Positions 1 to 7,995 are shown, numbered from the stretch's first letter. The stretch: DNA of 64,000 bases from Haloimpatiens massiliensis (GCF_900184255.1 NZ_LT854640.1:1696156-1760155), one strand, 5' to 3'. A program made the numbers and translations. The notes: generated by a model from the letters alone, not told the origin.

Positions 1-476
1 CGCCCTATGTTATAGGTGGAATGAAATACGCTAAAGAAATTGGTGCAGCAGTTATTAGCGTTACGGCAAATCCTGAATGTGAAATGTCAATGATTGCAGA
101 TGTTCCTATTGGAGTAAATGTTGGTCCAGAAGTTATAACTGGTTCTACCAGATTAAAAGCAGGAACTGCACAAAAGCTTATACTTAATATGCTTACAACT
201 GGTACAATGATAAAATTAGGAAAAGTTTATGGAAATTTAATGGTAGACGTTAAAGCCTCAAATGAAAAGTTAGTAGCAAGAGCCAAAAGAATAGTTATTG
301 AGGCTACAGAAGTTAGTGAACAAGAAGCAGAATCAGTGCTGATAAAAACTAATTATGATGTTAAATTAAGCATACTTATGATAATAACTGGACTGAAACA
401 GGAAGAAGCTGCTAAAATACTTCATAAGAACAATGGATATGTACAAAATGCTATAGATGATGCTAAAAATTTTTAA
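1..476 (+). CDS. murQ: N-acetylmuramic acid 6-phosphate etherase, C-terminal part (left edge cuts it)
   Basis: The frame is open from base 3, ahead of the first ATG at 21 (residues PYVIGG precede it), so this is the tail of a gene that begins outside the window. The sequence PYVIGGMKYAKEIGA and the later STRLKAGTAQKLILNM match the SIS (sugar isomerase) domain of MurQ, which cleaves the D-lactyl ether of MurNAc-6-phosphate to give GlcNAc-6-phosphate during cell-wall recycling in the cytoplasm. The C-terminal helical region, with LKQEEAAKIL near the end, is typical of the family. About 157 of roughly 300 residues are visible. No terminator is obvious before the next promoter at 490. Confidence 0.93.
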   Translation, partial: PYVIGGMKYAKEIGAAVISVTANPECEMSMIADVPIGVNVGPEVITGSTRLKAGTAQKLILNMLTTGTMIKLGKVYGNLMVDVKASNEKLVARAKRIVIEATEVSEQEAESVLIKTNYDVKLSILMIITGLKQEEAAKILHKNNGYVQNAIDDAKNF

Positions 477-489
477 ATTCGTAGTATCC

Positions 490-518
490 TTGACATTGTA
501 TTTTAAACTTAATATAAT
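490..518 (+). promoter_or_regulatory. Sigma-A promoter of the riboswitch-controlled exchanger gene
   Basis: TTGACA at 490-495 and TATAAT at 513-518 are both perfect consensus hexamers separated by 17 bp. Transcription would start near 525, exactly at the 5' side of the riboswitch P1 stem. Confidence 0.9.
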
Positions 519-524
519 CATATA

Positions 525-620
525 GGTAGAGGGAGTAACTTGCTTTTTTAAGTATCAAAGTCGTCAGTACGGAATATTTTCCCGGCTTTGTTGGCATCAT
601 TTGTTTAGTGAGACTCTACA
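525..620 (+). promoter_or_regulatory. yybP-ykoY family (Mn2+-sensing) riboswitch aptamer
   Basis: The leader carries the hallmark GGGAGTAACTT just after a P1 strand (GTAGAG, 526-531), an internal CCGGCTTTGTTGGCAT block (582-597) and GTGAGAC just before the closing P1 strand (CTCTAC, 614-619). This arrangement is that of the yybP-ykoY class, which binds Mn2+ and usually precedes metal exporters. The closing P1 strand is also the first part of the terminator stem that follows, so metal-bound aptamer and terminator are mutually exclusive, an ON-switch layout. Confidence 0.85.
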
Positions 621-664
621 ATTAAGTTTTTTATGTAAAAAACTTAATTGTAGAGTTTTTTTTT
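614..664 (+). terminator. Riboswitch expression-platform terminator
   Basis: The arms 614-633 and 636-655 are perfect reverse complements of about 19-20 bp and are followed by nine T. The 5' arm starts with CTCTAC, which is also the 3' strand of the aptamer P1 stem. Confidence 0.92.
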
Positions 665-693
665 ATAAAAGTTTAAAGAAAGGGAGTATATTT

Positions 694-1710
694 ATGGACA
701 AAATAATACTTAATTATCTTAACACATTTCCTACTATTGTTTTAGTACTTATTATAGCTGTAATGCTATATATTTTAAGCAAAGGGGCAGATCTTCTTGT
801 AGATGAGGCAGTTGGATTATCAGTACGTTGGGGTATACCTAAAATGATAATCGGCGCAACCATTGTATCCTTAGGAACTACATTACCTGAAGTAGCTGTA
901 TCTGTTTTTGCAGCTTTAAAGGGAAATCCTGATTTAGCTTTAGGAAATGCCATAGGATCTATTATAGCTGATACCGGTCTTATTATAGGTATTGCTGCTA
1001 TAATAGGCAAACTTCCTGTGGATAAAATGACTATAAATAGACAAGGAAAGGTTCAAATTTTAGCTGGTATTTTACTTTCTATAGTTTGTATGCCATTCTT
1101 TTTAAAAGATGGAAAAAGAATAGGAATAATACCTCAGTGGATGGGATGGATTTTCCTTGTTTTATTAGTATTGTATATTTACATATCTCTAAAATGGGCA
1201 AAAGGTTCAAAGGTAGAGGATGAGGCGGCAGCAAGTGAAACACAAAAATCTGTTGTACTGCAAATTATCAAGATGTTTTTAGGAATAGTTCTTGTAATAG
1301 GGTCTTCTAAAATACTTATTCCATCTGTTGAAATAACAGCTATAAGAATAGGTATACCTCAAAGTATTATAGCTGCTACTCTAATTGCTTTTGGGACTAG
1401 CCTTCCTGAGCTTATCACTGCTATAACTTCTGTTAGAAAAGGTCATGGTGAGTTGGCGGTAGGAAACATTGTAGGTGCTGACATTTTAAATGTTTTATTT
1501 GTAGTTGGAAGTTCAGCTTCTGTTACAAGAGGAGGACTTTTAGTTCCCCAAAACTTTTATAAAATACAGATACCTGCCATGCTCATGATACTTATATGTT
1601 TTAGATGTTTTTGTAAAAATAAAGGTGGGGATGTTATTAGTAAAAGAGAAGGTTTATGCCTTACATGTATTTATGCAGTGTATGTATTGTTATCATATGT
1701 TTGGATATAA
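694..1710 (+). CDS. Calcium/sodium antiporter of the CaCA family (YrbG-like)
   Basis: A 338-residue polytopic membrane protein with the two inverted alpha repeats that define cation/Ca2+ exchangers: SLGTTLPEVAVSVFAA in the first half and AFGTSLPELITAITSV in the second, each followed by a GN-x-(I/V)-G motif. The ATG at 694 was chosen because AAAGGGAG lies just upstream and because an upstream in-frame extension would be translated from the riboswitch terminator. Family members exchange Ca2+ (or related divalent ions) for Na+ or H+ across the plasma membrane. Control by a Mn2+ riboswitch suggests that Mn2+ is a substrate or that the protein protects against Mn2+ excess; that is inference. Confidence 0.88.
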   Translation: MDKIILNYLNTFPTIVLVLIIAVMLYILSKGADLLVDEAVGLSVRWGIPKMIIGATIVSLGTTLPEVAVSVFAALKGNPDLALGNAIGSIIADTGLIIGIAAIIGKLPVDKMTINRQGKVQILAGILLSIVCMPFFLKDGKRIGIIPQWMGWIFLVLLVLYIYISLKWAKGSKVEDEAAASETQKSVVLQIIKMFLGIVLVIGSSKILIPSVEITAIRIGIPQSIIAATLIAFGTSLPELITAITSVRKGHGELAVGNIVGADILNVLFVVGSSASVTRGGLLVPQNFYKIQIPAMLMILICFRCFCKNKGGDVISKREGLCLTCIYAVYVLLSYVWI

Positions 1711-1718
1711 TATTTTGT

Positions 1719-1883
1719 TAGTATCCCAGAAAAAGTATTACATTACTTGAATTATGAAATTTCTCTGTAATGACTTGCATAAGAAGCAAAGGAACTATTC
1801 AAATTTATTGTTCCGAGCTCTTATGCAAGTCATGGTGGAGAAATTCCATAATTAAACCACATTGTTCTTTTTGTGGTTTAATC
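1719..1883. repeat. Family C short transposable element, copy C1 (degenerate left end)
   Basis: About 165 bp that match the reverse complement of the element at 3346-3656. Its core is a long imperfect hairpin: GACTTGCATAAGAAGC pairs with the GAGCTCTTATGCAAGTC side. The right end CTTTTTGTGGTTTAATC is a variant of the family's 17-bp terminal repeat; the left end is more decayed. It lacks the 145-bp insertion found in the other copy and so shows the empty site. No target duplication is recognisable. Confidence 0.75.
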
Positions 1884-1900
1884 AGAATTGATTATTATCT

Positions 1901-3304
1901 CTAAATATGTATATTTTTGTATTTATTTTTAAAAATGTACATCCTTTTGTCTGCAGTGTTTAGCAAATCATTGATGTGCTGTCCATCTTTATTAAATGTG
2001 GATATACCATAACTAAAAGAATATTTTAACTTGTTACCTTCAAAATAAGTATGTTTATTTTGAAGGTTATTTAAAAGTTTATCTAATTTATTTATTAAAT
2101 GTTTCTTACTACAATTGAAGAAAAGGCCTGCAAATTCGTCACCGCCAAATCTAGCCAATATGTCGTCTTCTTCTAGAATAGTTGAACATTCCTTAGCAAA
2201 ATTCTTAATTATAGAGTCTCCTGCTAAATGTCCAAAAGTGTCATTTATATGTTTAAGATTATTTAAATCAAATATTACCAAATTAAATTCGCGTTTACTT
2301 ACTAACGCTTTATGGTGAATATCTTTAAGCAATTTATAAAAATAACTTTTATTATAAATTCCTGTTAAGCAATCATGACTAGAAAAATAAATTTTTTCCT
2401 GATAAAGCAAACAATTGGATATAGCTATTTCCACATTAGTTTTTATAAATTCCATAATCTTAATATCATCTAAATCAAATGCATTAACTTCAGTTGAATC
2501 CACATTTACAACTCCAAAAAAATTATTGTCTACATATATAGGGGCTGTAATAGTTGATCTTACCGATTTAGAATCCTCATAATTAGTTTCAATAGGATAT
2601 AATTTAATGTTTGGATCATTAGTATTATCAATTTTTACAATTCTATCTAATTTTCCATTGGTTTTTTGATAAAGAAAAGATTCACTTATTAATATTTTAA
2701 AATTATTTATAGAACTATCTTTAAAACCTACGTGGGAAACTGTTTTTAAATTTTCTCCTTGCTTAATCATAATGGAACCTAATTTAGCATGATTTATTGA
2801 TTTTATAGCATTTTTTAAAATTAGTTCATATATATAGTCTATATTATAAGCATCTATAATGGAGTGGCTTATTTCAATCATCAATGAACTTACCCTTAAA
2901 ACTTTGGATAAATGTGCTTCCATTTTCTTTTTATGTGTAATATCTATTAAATTAGCTAATATATATATTTCAGATTCATAACTAATTAGAGTGATTTCAT
3001 AATCAACCCAAATAATGCTATTATCTTTTGTTATTATTTTTAGCTCGTGTTTAATTATGTCATTTTTTTCTTTAAATTCATTTATTATATTTTTAATAGA
3101 TATTTTTTTTGGTTCTTCAATTATACTAGAGTTTAAAATAGTTTTTCTAAGTTCATCCAAAGAATATCCTAGCATTTTTTGAAGTTTATAATTTATATAT
3201 AAAACTTTTTTATCATTTAGTATTATAGTGGGTAATGGAATTATGTTTTCTAGATTTTTTAAGTCATTTTTTGTTATGATTTGGATATTTGATTTATTTT
3301 TCAA
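1901..3304 (-). CDS. Diguanylate cyclase with PAS, GAF and GGDEF domains
   Basis: 467 residues from a TTG start preceded by AAGGTGA. Residues about 15-125 form a PAS domain, about 150-300 a GAF domain, and the C-terminal third a GGDEF domain with an intact RFGGDEFAG active-site motif, so synthesis of c-di-GMP from two GTP is expected. There is no transmembrane segment, so the protein should be cytoplasmic and respond to a small ligand or redox signal through PAS/GAF. The usual RxxD inhibitory site upstream of GGDEF reads EEDD, so product inhibition is probably absent. The gene fills the space between two inverted family C elements and has no operon partner. Confidence 0.92.
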   Translation of the reverse strand: MKNKSNIQIITKNDLKNLENIIPLPTIILNDKKVLYINYKLQKMLGYSLDELRKTILNSSIIEEPKKISIKNIINEFKEKNDIIKHELKIITKDNSIIWVDYEITLISYESEIYILANLIDITHKKKMEAHLSKVLRVSSLMIEISHSIIDAYNIDYIYELILKNAIKSINHAKLGSIMIKQGENLKTVSHVGFKDSSINNFKILISESFLYQKTNGKLDRIVKIDNTNDPNIKLYPIETNYEDSKSVRSTITAPIYVDNNFFGVVNVDSTEVNAFDLDDIKIMEFIKTNVEIAISNCLLYQEKIYFSSHDCLTGIYNKSYFYKLLKDIHHKALVSKREFNLVIFDLNNLKHINDTFGHLAGDSIIKNFAKECSTILEEDDILARFGGDEFAGLFFNCSKKHLINKLDKLLNNLQNKHTYFEGNKLKYSFSYGISTFNKDGQHINDLLNTADKRMYIFKNKYKNIHI

Positions 3305-3345
3305 TTATATCACCTTAATCTGATAAATATTTAATGTATATACAA

Positions 3346-3656
3346 GATTAACCCACAATAAGGTACAATGTGGTGGAATTATGAAATTTCTCCTCCATGA
3401 CTTGCATAAAAGCTCGGAACAATAAATTTAATTTAAGAAATTCTAATCTTTTAGCCCTATAAAATTATCTAACGCTCACATTCAGCGTCCTGCCTCAGGT
3501 TCGCTAGCCTGGCGTCCTTTTAAGGCTTACGATAATCTTATCTGTCTAAAAGAAGAATTTCTAAAATTAAATTTAAACAGTTCCTTCGCTTCTTATGCAA
3601 GTCATTCCAGAAAAATTTCATAGTTCAAGTAATATAATGCTTATTGTGGGTTAATC
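3346..3656. mobile_element. Family C element, copy C2: MITE with perfect TIRs, 8-bp target duplication and a nested insertion
   Basis: Both ends carry GATTAACCCACAATAAG as perfect 17-bp inverted repeats (3346-3362 and 3640-3656). The 8 bp immediately outside are identical, ATATACAA (3338-3345 and 3657-3664), which is a target-site duplication. The element has no coding capacity, and its inner arms (CATGACTTGCATAA and TTATGCAAGTCAT) form a large hairpin. A second small element interrupts the hairpin loop. The element must have been moved by a transposase encoded elsewhere. Confidence 0.88.
3430..3567. mobile_element. Family D small element nested inside C2
   Basis: 138 bp absent from the corresponding loop of C1. 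It is bounded by TAAATTT on both sides (3423-3429 and 3568-3574), which occurs once at the empty site in C1, so it looks like a 7-bp target duplication. Its ends are imperfect inverted repeats of about 23 bp (AATTTAAGAAATTCTAATC on the left, GAAGAATTTCTAAAATT on the right). The centre is GC-richer than its surroundings and has short internal stems (AACGCT with AGCGT; AGG with CCT). Confidence 0.78.
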
Positions 3657-3706
3657 ATATACAAGAGTTTAGATAATTAGAATACGAACATAAAAATTGT
3701 ATCATT

Positions 3707-3733
3707 AATAAATATTCGACAAAAATATTTATT
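3707..3733. promoter_or_regulatory. Perfect 10-bp inverted repeat of unknown role
   Basis: AATAAATATT (3707-3716) and AATATTTATT (3724-3733) are perfect inverted repeats around a 7-bp spacer. It lies between the C2 element and the htpG promoter. It could be an operator or a weak terminator; no T-tract follows on either strand. Confidence 0.35.
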
Positions 3734-3805
3734 ATCCTTTGTAAAAATTGAAGAATATAGGTTTGAAAATAATTTATATATGGTTTACTAGTACAAATAA
3801 GTAAC

Positions 3806-3833
3806 TTGACAAAATAATTGAATTTGTTAAAAT
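3806..3833 (+). promoter_or_regulatory. htpG promoter
   Basis: TTGACA at 3806-3811 and TAAAAT at 3828-3833 with a 16-bp spacer. The predicted start near 3840 falls inside the CIRCE operator. Confidence 0.75.
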
Positions 3834-3837
3834 GAAA

Positions 3838-3864
3838 TTAGCACTCAACAAGTTTAAGTGCTAA
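3838..3864 (+). promoter_or_regulatory. CIRCE operator (HrcA binding site)
   Basis: TTAGCACTC, nine bases, then AAGTGCTAA. The classic CIRCE is TTAGCACTC-N9-GAGTGCTAA, so there is a single mismatch. Its position at the transcription start is that of a repressor site, which indicates that the chaperone gene downstream is in the HrcA heat-shock regulon. Confidence 0.92.
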
Positions 3865-3935
3865 CAAAATGCGTTAAAAGGCATGTGCCTTTCACATTTC
3901 TAATAATTTAAACTATGATGAAAGGAAATGATAAA

Positions 3936-5810
3936 ATGTCTACAAAACAATTTAAAGCAGAGTCAAAGAGATTACTTGACTTAATGATTAACTCAATTTA
4001 CACAAATAAAGAAATATTCTTAAGGGAACTTATATCAAATGCTAGTGATGCAATAGATAAGAGATATTATCGCTCACTTACTGATAAAAATATAAGTTTT
4101 AATAAGGATGATTTTTACATAAGAATTTCTGCGGACAAAGAAAATAGAATTCTTACAATTACTGATACTGGTATAGGAATGACATCAGAAGAACTTGAGA
4201 ATAATCTTGGAACTATTGCAAAAAGTGGATCTTTTGCTTTTAAAAATGAAATGGAAGCAAAAGAAGGAGTGGATATTATAGGTCAGTTTGGAGTTGGATT
4301 TTATTCTGCATTTATGGTATCCGATTCAATCACTGTAAAAAGCCGCTCCCTTGATTGTAATGAGGCATATAAATGGGAATCAAAGGGTGTAGAAGGTTAC
4401 GAAATTGAAAAGTGTGATAAAGATGAAGTAGGAACTGAAATAGTATTAAAAATAAAAGAAAATACAGAAGATGAAAAATACGATGAGTTTTTAGAGGAGT
4501 ATAATATACAATCTTTAGTTAAAAAATATTCCGATTTTATAAAATATCCAATTAAAATGATGGTGAAGAAGAGCAAGTTAAAAGAAGGCAGCGAAAATGA
4601 ATATGAAGATTATTTTGAAGATGATACTTTAAATAGTATGATTCCAATTTGGAGAAAAAGTAAAAATGAAGTAACCAATGAAGATTACGAAAGATTCTAT
4701 ATGGATAAGCACTTTGGATATGAAAAACCTCTAAAATCAATTATTTCAACTGTTGAGGGTGCAGTAACTTATACAACTTTATTATTTATACCAGCTAGAG
4801 CACCTTATGATTTTTATACAAAGGATTTTGAAAAAGGCTTAGAGCTTTACTCCAACGGTGTATTAATAATGGAAAAATGTGCAGACTTATTGCCAGATTA
4901 CTTTAGCTTTGTTCAAGGACTAGTTGATTCAGCGGATCTTTCTCTTAATATTTCAAGGGAACTTTTACAGCATGATAGACAGCTTAAACTTATTGCAAAA
5001 AAAATAAAGGATAAAATAAAGAGTGAACTTTTATTAATGCTTAAAAATGATCGTGAAAAATATATTGAGTTCTACAATAGCTTTGGAAAACAATTGAAAT
5101 TTGGTGTATATTCTGAGTTTGGAGCTAATAAAGATGTACTTCAGGATTTACTTATGTTCTATTCATCTACCGAGAAAAAACTTGTTACCCTTGATGAATA
5201 CATTTCTCGTATGAAAGAAGATCAAAAATATATATACTATGCACCGGGAGAAAATATAGATAAGATAGATAAATTACCTCAAACTGAAGCTGTAAAAGAC
5301 AAGGGCTATGAAATATTGTATTTCTCTGATGAGGTAGACGAATTTGCCATTAAGATGCTTATGAAATATAAAGAGAAGGAATTTATATCTGTTTATAGTA
5401 AGGATTTAGGTATTGAGTCTGATGAAAAGGAAGAGCAAAAGGAAACAGACGAAAATAAAGAATTATTTAAATTTATGCAGGAAGTTTTAGAGGGTAAAGT
5501 AAAAGAAGTTAAAGCATCAAAAAGATTAAAGAGCCATCCAGTTTGCCTTACTAATGCTGGAGATATTTCAATTGAAATGGAAAAAGTTCTTAATATGATG
5601 CCAGACAATCAGAATATAAAGGCTGATAAAATATTAGAAATCAATACAAATCATGAAATGTTCATTGCTATTAAAAATGCATTCAAAGAAGATAAAGATA
5701 AATTAAAAATGATTTCAAATTTATTATATAACCAAGCCTTATTGATTGAAGGAATTTCCATAGAAGATCCTGTACAATTTGCTAATGATGTATGTAAATT
5801 GATTAAATAG
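3936..5810 (+). CDS. htpG: Molecular chaperone HtpG (Hsp90)
   Basis: 624 residues from the ATG at 3936, chosen over the ATG at 3915 because AAAGGA lies 9 bases upstream and MSTKQFKAESKRLL matches the family N terminus. The GHKL ATPase domain is complete: EIFLRELISNASDAIDK, TDTGIGMT and GQFGVGFYSAFMV. The middle domain follows with the catalytic-loop region LNISRELLQHDRQL, then the dimerisation domain. The C-terminal half has an acidic, lysine-rich stretch (DEKEEQKETDENKE). It is an ATP-dependent cytosolic chaperone, monocistronic, with a terminator downstream and a CIRCE operator upstream. Confidence 0.97.
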   Translation: MSTKQFKAESKRLLDLMINSIYTNKEIFLRELISNASDAIDKRYYRSLTDKNISFNKDDFYIRISADKENRILTITDTGIGMTSEELENNLGTIAKSGSFAFKNEMEAKEGVDIIGQFGVGFYSAFMVSDSITVKSRSLDCNEAYKWESKGVEGYEIEKCDKDEVGTEIVLKIKENTEDEKYDEFLEEYNIQSLVKKYSDFIKYPIKMMVKKSKLKEGSENEYEDYFEDDTLNSMIPIWRKSKNEVTNEDYERFYMDKHFGYEKPLKSIISTVEGAVTYTTLLFIPARAPYDFYTKDFEKGLELYSNGVLIMEKCADLLPDYFSFVQGLVDSADLSLNISRELLQHDRQLKLIAKKIKDKIKSELLLMLKNDREKYIEFYNSFGKQLKFGVYSEFGANKDVLQDLLMFYSSTEKKLVTLDEYISRMKEDQKYIYYAPGENIDKIDKLPQTEAVKDKGYEILYFSDEVDEFAIKMLMKYKEKEFISVYSKDLGIESDEKEEQKETDENKELFKFMQEVLEGKVKEVKASKRLKSHPVCLTNAGDISIEMEKVLNMMPDNQNIKADKILEINTNHEMFIAIKNAFKEDKDKLKMISNLLYNQALLIEGISIEDPVQFANDVCKLIK

Positions 5811-5841
5811 TTTTATAAGAAAAATATATTAACTTGTATAA

Positions 5842-5883
5842 AGTCTCCAAAAATTGAATTTTCAATATTTTGGAGACTCTTTC
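5842..5883 (+). terminator. htpG terminator
   Basis: AGTCTCCAAAAATTGAA pairs with TTCAATATTTTGGAGACT with a short TT loop, followed by CTTTC. Confidence 0.85.
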
Positions 5884-5943
5884 ATTACTTAAATATAGAT
5901 GAATTCTGTAAAGTTTAATATAATTTGTTTGGAGATGATTTAA

Positions 5944-6603
5944 ATGAAGTTTAATTTAATAGATGAAAATAAATGGAATAGGAAACCATATTTTAATCAG
6001 TATATGAATAATGTTAGATGTACTTATAGCATTACAGCTAATATAGATATTACAAATTTACTTAATAAGTTAAAAGACAATAAAATAAAGCTATATCCTA
6101 CTTTGATTTATATGGCTTCAAAAGTAATAAATGCACATAAGGAATTTCGTACTTGTTTTGATGAAAATGGTAATCTTGGATATTGGGAAAGCATGAGTCC
6201 TTGTTTTACATTCTTCCATAAGGACGATGAAACATTTAGCAATATATGGACCGACTACTCTGATGATTTTGCAGAATTCTACAATAATTATATTGATGAT
6301 ATAAGAAAATACGGGAATGTAAAAGGTTTTGAAGCGAAGGATCAGGAACCTAAAAATACTTTTCCAGTTTCATGTATTCCATGGACTAGTTTTACAGGGT
6401 TCAATTTAAATATTTATACAGATGGTACCTATCTTTTACCAATTATTACTTTTGGAAAATACTTTAATCAAGAAGGAAAAATATTGTTACCAATATCATT
6501 ACAGGTTCATCATGCTGTTTGTGATGGATATCATGCAAGCAGATTTTTTAATGAGTTGCAATTATTATCCGAAAATTATAGTCAGTGGTTATTGAATAAA
6601 TAG
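5944..6603 (+). CDS. cat: Chloramphenicol O-acetyltransferase, type A
   Basis: 219 residues, the normal length of trimeric type A CAT. The active-site motif HHAVCDGYH (His 189-190 region) is intact, and the N-terminal FNLIDENKWNRKPYFNQY and central IPWTSFTGFNLN are family signatures. The enzyme transfers acetyl from acetyl-CoA to chloramphenicol in the cytoplasm. GGAGATG precedes the ATG. The gene stands alone, with no transposase or integrase beside it, and its base composition resembles its neighbours, so it looks like a chromosomal resident and not a recent plasmid arrival. Related acyltransferases can have other substrates, so the chloramphenicol specificity is from family knowledge. Confidence 0.9.
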   Translation: MKFNLIDENKWNRKPYFNQYMNNVRCTYSITANIDITNLLNKLKDNKIKLYPTLIYMASKVINAHKEFRTCFDENGNLGYWESMSPCFTFFHKDDETFSNIWTDYSDDFAEFYNNYIDDIRKYGNVKGFEAKDQEPKNTFPVSCIPWTSFTGFNLNIYTDGTYLLPIITFGKYFNQEGKILLPISLQVHHAVCDGYHASRFFNELQLLSENYSQWLLNK

Positions 6604-6729
6604 TGAATTTTAGAACTTTCAGTGAATGCTTTCGTAGGAGATGAAATAAAAAAAAATGCAGTAAAGACAATTCCAGTAAACTTTTCATGGGACATGGGAT
6701 ATGTAGTATAATTATACAAGGTGATAAAA

Positions 6730-7629
6730 ATGCAGATTAATAGATTATTTGAAATCGTATATATACTTTTGAATAGAGAAAAGGTGACAGCTAAAGAATT
6801 GTCAGAGAAATTTGAAGTATCGCAGAGGACAATCTACCGAGATATAGAAAGTTTGTGTCAATCGGGTATTCCAATTTATACCGATAGAGGTAAAGGTGGG
6901 GGAATCAGTTTACTTGATAATTTTATCTTAAATAAATCGGTACTTTCATCACAAGAACAAAAAGAAATTTTGTGTGCTTTACAGGGGTTAAATGCTGTAA
7001 ATTATCCTGATATTCATAATGTACTTTCAAAATTAAGTGCATTATTTGGTACCAATAATCCTAATTGGGTAGAAGTTGATTTTTCAGATTGGAGCCATGT
7101 ACAAAAGGATAGGTTTATTTTAATTAAAACGTCTGTTGTAAATAAAAAAGTAATTTGCTTTGATTATTACAGCAGTTATGGAGAAAAAACTTATAGGATT
7201 GTGGAGCCGCTTCAATTGTGGTTTAAGGATAAGACATGGTATTTAAAAGCATTCTGTCGTTCAAAGCAAAGTATGAGAATATTTAAGTTAACACGTATGA
7301 AAAATTTGAAGACAACTGATGAGTTATTTGAAAGAACTCTACCTAAGGAAAATCCATCTATTCTAAATAATATACCTATTCCAAATGTAGTCACATTAAA
7401 ATTGAAGATAGATGCTTCACAGGCTTATCGTGTCTATGATGAGTTTGATGAAAGTGAAATTTATAAAAATGAAGATGGCAGCTTTGTAGTTAAAGTTTCT
7501 TATCCAGAGGATGAATGGGTATATGGGTATATTCTTTCCTTTGGATATTTTGTGGAGGTTTTGGAACCTGGTTACATACGGAAAATTATAAAAAATAGAT
7601 TAGAGAAAACTTTAAAATTATATTCTTAA
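6730..7629 (+). CDS. YafY-type transcriptional regulator (HTH_11 plus WYL domain)
   Basis: 299 residues. The ATG at 6730 follows AAGGTGA at 6718-6724; the in-frame GTG at 6721 overlaps that ribosome site and is unlikely. Residues about 5-60 form a winged helix (VTAKELSEKFEVSQRTIYRD, recognition helix SQRTIYRDIESL). Residues about 135-200 form a WYL-type sensory domain, ending in the C-terminal extension typical of DeoR/YafY-like proteins. It should bind DNA as a dimer and respond to a nucleic-acid-like or small ligand. Its stop codon overlaps a 26-bp palindrome, and the zinc-ribbon gene follows 77 bp downstream, so control of that gene is possible. Confidence 0.87.
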   Translation: MQINRLFEIVYILLNREKVTAKELSEKFEVSQRTIYRDIESLCQSGIPIYTDRGKGGGISLLDNFILNKSVLSSQEQKEILCALQGLNAVNYPDIHNVLSKLSALFGTNNPNWVEVDFSDWSHVQKDRFILIKTSVVNKKVICFDYYSSYGEKTYRIVEPLQLWFKDKTWYLKAFCRSKQSMRIFKLTRMKNLKTTDELFERTLPKENPSILNNIPIPNVVTLKLKIDASQAYRVYDEFDESEIYKNEDGSFVVKVSYPEDEWVYGYILSFGYFVEVLEPGYIRKIIKNRLEKTLKLYS

Positions 7630-7652
7630 TATGACATGTAGTTGTCATATTA
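7627..7652. promoter_or_regulatory. Palindrome overlapping the regulator stop codon
   Basis: TAATATGACA and TGTCATATTA are perfect 10-bp arms around a 6-bp spacer. There is no T-rich tail, so an operator for the regulator just upstream is more likely than a terminator, but this is inference. Confidence 0.45.
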
Positions 7653-7706
7653 TACTTGATACAATGATGTCATAGCAAAGCTAAATATGAATTAGGAGGG
7701 AGTATT

Positions 7707-7976
7707 ATGGAGAATATGAAATTTTGTCAGAGTTGTGGAATGCCTATGGGAGAAAATCAGCAGCTATATGGGACAAATAAGGATGGAAGTGAAAATACTG
7801 ATTACTGTGTGTACTGTTTTAAGGACGGAGAATTTACAGCCAATGTAAGCATGGAAGAAATGATTGAGTTTTGCGTTCCTCATATGGTAGCTGGTAATGA
7901 GGGAATGACAGAAGAAATTGCAAGACAAAAGATGAAAGAATTCTTCCCAATGCTAAGGCGCTGGCAAACTAAATAA
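7707..7976 (+). CDS. Zinc-ribbon domain protein
   Basis: 89 residues with a ribosome site AGGAGGGAG. The N terminus holds a CxxC...CxxC zinc ribbon (FCQSCGMPM and DYCVYCFKDG), and the rest is helical (EEMIEFCVPHMV, EEIARQKMKEFFPMLRRW). This matches the putative zinc-ribbon family PF12674, often found next to YafY-type or AraC-type regulators. The biochemical role of the family is unknown. Cytoplasmic; no signal peptide. Confidence 0.82.
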   Translation: MENMKFCQSCGMPMGENQQLYGTNKDGSENTDYCVYCFKDGEFTANVSMEEMIEFCVPHMVAGNEGMTEEIARQKMKEFFPMLRRWQTK

Positions 7977-7995
7977 GAACTTTTCCTAGAATATA

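Noticed and set aside
601..693. N-terminal extension of the CaCA exchanger from an upstream in-frame start
   Set aside because: The extension is encoded by the riboswitch terminator stem; a proper ribosome site and family-like N terminus are at 694.
6604..6712. Short open stretch after cat ending VGDEIKKNAVKTIPVNFSWD...
   Set aside because: About 30 codons without a clear start or ribosome site, not recognised as any family; it may be gene debris but there is not enough to call a pseudogene.
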